A stretch of DNA of 64,000 nucleotides, from NCBI GenBank assembly GCA_020073085.1, contig JAIQFV010000025.1, positions 21,815 through 85,814 of the forward strand. The letters are read 5' to 3'. Of this stretch, positions 62,423 to 64,000 are shown piece by piece. A model generated the notes under the pieces. The model was not told where the DNA came from and did not search any database. It saw only the letters and a list, made by a program, of their open reading frames with translations. Each line of letters begins with the position of its first letter. Position 1 is the first letter of the stretch. This DNA is from Terriglobia bacterium (GTDB lineage Bacteria > Acidobacteriota > Terriglobia > JAIQFV01). A program made the translations under genes and the position numbers.

Positions 62423-62983
62423 TCAAACCTTTTCCACCTGCAAAAAATCAAGCTCCACGGGCGTGGACCGGCCGAAAATCGTCACCAGAATGCGCAGCGT
62501 CGACCGTTCGGGGTTGATATCCTCCACGGTGCCCGTGAAACTGCTGAACGGCCCTTCCATGATTTTCACGGTCTCCCCTTTTTCGAACGACAACTTCGGC
62601 TTCGGCTTCTCCACCGAGGTCTGCACCTTGTAGACGATCTTATTGACTTCCTCGTCGGTCAAGGGCGTGGGATGGGTGGCCGAACCCACAAAACCGGTCA
62701 CGCGCGGGGTGTTCTTGATGGCGTGCCAGGTGTTGTCATCCATGTCCAGTTCGACCAGGACGTACCCCGGATAAAACATCTTGGGGGTGACGACCCGCTT
62801 GCCCCCCTTCATCTCGACGACATCTTCGGTGGGAATGAGCACCTGACCGATGTGTTCGTTGAGATGCGGATCAATCTGCTTCTGCACCTCGATTGACTCC
62901 TTGACCTTCTTTTCAAACCCGGAGTAGGTGTGAATGATGTACCACTGCTTGGCATTAGCGGGACTGGAATCCTCTGAGTGCAA
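62423..62983 (-). CDS. nusG: Transcription termination/antitermination factor NusG
   Basis: 186 residues, starting with a TTG at 62983 and GAGAGGA about 9 bp upstream; no ATG in the same frame fits as well. The NGN domain ([50 protein letters not shown]) and the KOW domain ([52 protein letters not shown]) are intact. It links RNA polymerase to Rho or the ribosome. It follows secE by 65 bp. Confidence 0.97.
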   Translation of the reverse strand: MHSEDSSPANAKQWYIIHTYSGFEKKVKESIEVQKQIDPHLNEHIGQVLIPTEDVVEMKGGKRVVTPKMFYPGYVLVELDMDDNTWHAIKNTPRVTGFVGSATHPTPLTDEEVNKIVYKVQTSVEKPKPKLSFEKGETVKIMEGPFSSFTGTVEDINPERSTLRILVTIFGRSTPVELDFLQVEKV

Positions 62984-63048
62984 TGAGTGACTATCCTCTC
63001 TTGTGTTGTTGTCTGAACGCCCTCCCGCCCGGGCAGGAGGGGTCGACG

Positions 63049-63285
63049 CTACGTCGTGGTCCGGAAATAGTGAAGTATCTTCTGTACCAGCCGCGAAAAA
63101 CCCACATCCAGCAGACCCAAATAGAAACCGAAGAAGAAGACCGCAAACAGCACCACGATGGTGGTGCCCGTGATTTCCTTGCGGGACGGCCAGGAAACCT
63201 TCTTCATCTCCAGTCGCACGTCCGTGAAGAACGACTTCAACCGCGTATATCGTGAGCCCACATATTCCGTTGCCGCTGTTGTCAC
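63049..63285 (-). CDS. secE: Preprotein translocase subunit SecE
   Basis: 78 residues from a GTG at 63285 with GGAGG four bases upstream; the frame extends to 63372 through the tRNA-proximal spacer, which I exclude. The SecE signature [48 protein letters not shown] contains one transmembrane helix. It stabilises SecY in the membrane. It stands between tRNA-Trp and nusG as in most bacteria. Confidence 0.95.
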   Translation of the reverse strand: MTTAATEYVGSRYTRLKSFFTDVRLEMKKVSWPSRKEITGTTIVVLFAVFFFGFYLGLLDVGFSRLVQKILHYFRTTT

Positions 63286-63302
63286 ATTTCCTCCGATTCG
63301 TC

Positions 63303-63335
63303 GTAGGGCGACCCCGCCGAGCGGAACCGCCCTAC
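63303..63335. repeat. Stem-loop, dispersed repeat copy between tRNA-Trp and secE
   Basis: Arms GTAGGGCG and CGCCCTAC enclose a GC-rich loop. A near-identical stem-loop lies at 26401-26432. It lies inside the operon, so a processing role is as plausible as termination. Confidence 0.55.
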
Positions 63336-63342
63336 TTGACTC

Positions 63343-63418
63343 TGGCAGGCCTGGAGGGACTCGAACCCCCAACCCTCGGTTTTGGAGACCGATGCTCTAC
63401 CAATTGAGCCACAGGCCT
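63343..63418 (-). tRNA. trnW: tRNA-Trp (anticodon CCA)
   Basis: The minus strand folds as a 73-nt cloverleaf with a 7-bp acceptor AGGCCTG/CAGGCCT, D-arm with GGTAG, anticodon stem CGGTC/GACCG type around CTCCAAA (anticodon CCA), T-arm with GGTTCGAGTCC, and an encoded CCA. Its place between rpmG and secE is usual for tRNA-Trp. Confidence 0.97.
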
Positions 63419-63537
63419 ACACCAAAACGGCGACCGGCAGGATCTGGCCGGCGTGCATAATCCCGAATCGCCCCGCCTTCATCCGGCCCTCCGCAGGACC
63501 ATCCCGCCGCCCGGCTTGCCCTCTGGCGTCCCCGGGT

Positions 63538-63687
63538 CTACTTCACTTCCTTGTGCGGAGTATGCTTCCGGCACTTTCGACAGAACTTGCTCAACTCCAC
63601 GCGGTCCGTGTGCTTGCGCTTGTTCTTGGTCGTGATGTAGTTGCGATCCTTGCATTCGCCGCACTGTAGCGTGATTCCTTCTCGCAT
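63538..63687 (-). CDS. rpmG: 50S ribosomal protein L33
   Basis: 49 residues ([18 protein letters not shown]... [20 protein letters not shown]), with two CxxC pairs (CGEC and CRKC) of the zinc-binding form. The family length, the [21 protein letters not shown] region and its position before tRNA-Trp and secE confirm it. The ribosome-binding site is weak. Confidence 0.95.
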   Translation of the reverse strand: MREGITLQCGECKDRNYITTKNKRKHTDRVELSKFCRKCRKHTPHKEVK

Positions 63688-63723
63688 GGGATTTCCGTGT
63701 CTGAAGCGATCCGCTTCTCAAAA

Positions 63724-63746
63724 GTGGGGCAGACGTCCCGTCTGCC
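63724..63746. repeat. Dispersed palindrome, opposite orientation to the 51195 copy
   Basis: A GTGGGGCAGACG...CGTCTGCC element in the tuf-rpmG gap. It is the reverse complement of the element at 51195-51217. A decayed copy lies at about 63801-63823. Confidence 0.55.
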
Positions 63747-63836
63747 GCTCTGATCACTAAAATTCTGTGTCTTCCTAATCCCTTGTCTGTGGCGGCACGG
63801 GCCGACGGGACGTCCGCCCCACCGCCGCACTCGTTG

Positions 63837-64000
63837 TTATTGCAGGATCTCCGTCACCGAGCCGGCGCCCACCGTGTGCCCGCCCTCGCGGATGGCAAAC
63901 CGCAGCCCCTTCTCCATCGCAATCGGCGTGATCAGCACGATCTCCAGGCTCACGTTGTCGCCCGGCATCACCATCTCCGTCCCCGCCGGCAAACTCGCCA
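63837..64000 (-). CDS. tuf: Translation elongation factor Tu, 3' end
   Basis: The last 54 or so residues are present; the gene runs off the right edge. The sequence [53 protein letters not shown] is the EF-Tu C-terminus. The TAA stop is at 63837-63839. A tuf gene just before rpmG, tRNA-Trp, secE and nusG is a usual arrangement. Confidence 0.95.
   Translation of the reverse strand, partial: ASLPAGTEMVMPGDNVSLEIVLITPIAMEKGLRFAIREGGHTVGAGSVTEILQ

Overview
The window looks like chromosomal DNA of a GC-rich, Gram-negative bacterium, most likely an acidobacterium. This rests on an Oar-type TonB-dependent receptor, a periplasmic tricorn-like S41 protease, apolipoprotein N-acyltransferase, and an RpoB whose N-terminal lobe carries a cysteine-rich insert that I recall from acidobacterial RpoB (from memory, not searched). 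No phage, plasmid origin, CRISPR array or rRNA operon was seen.

Layout. 1-6.1 kb: the 3' end of a non-ribosomal peptide synthetase gene (A-PCP-C-A-PCP, no thioesterase), followed by two alpha/beta-hydrolase genes overlapping at ATGA that resemble the hydrolase 2/hydrolase 1 pair of exosortase loci. 6.3-9.7 kb: tricorn-like protease. 9.7-12.2 kb: repeat island around a small IS200-like (RAYT) transposase, with palindromes and three tandem arrays. 12.2-20.5 kb: two homocysteine methyltransferases (an HMT/MTHFR fusion and cobalamin-dependent MetH) around a sugar-nucleotide epimerase and a J-domain/TPR protein. 20.5-27.3 kb: Oar-like receptor, a secreted unknown and a glutaminyl cyclase. 27.3-36.4 kb: fumC, macro-domain protein, lnt, DinB-like, cupin, dual-specificity phosphatase and a VIT/VWA protein, with two repeat-rich gaps. 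36.4-38.1 kb: a second repeat island built on an unrelated palindrome, around an unusual double-domain Y1 transposase. 38.1-40.3 kb: ECF sigma, anti-sigma and a bactofilin-like membrane protein. 40.4-43.4 kb: pyrC, pyrR and pyrD. 43.5-51.2 kb: mixed genes including an Hfq-like protein with a long N-terminal extension, Tat-exported asparaginase-like hydrolase, purE and glgC. 51.3-64 kb: the conserved tuf-rpmG-tRNA(Trp)-secE-nusG-rplKAJL-rpoBC cluster on the minus strand, ended by a UUCG-loop terminator.

The most interesting observation is the transposase at 36941-37762. It holds two Y1 domains in one chain. The first has lost the HUH motif (QVR) but keeps its tyrosine; the second keeps HUH (HGH) but has phenylalanine in place of tyrosine. 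Because Y1 dimers build each active site from HUH of one subunit and Tyr of the other, the fused protein could form one composite active site. It is flanked on each side by three palindrome units of 66-bp period, and its own stop codon lies inside another, inverted unit. With the separate RAYT/palindrome system at 9.8-12.1 kb, the window carries two independent REP-type systems.
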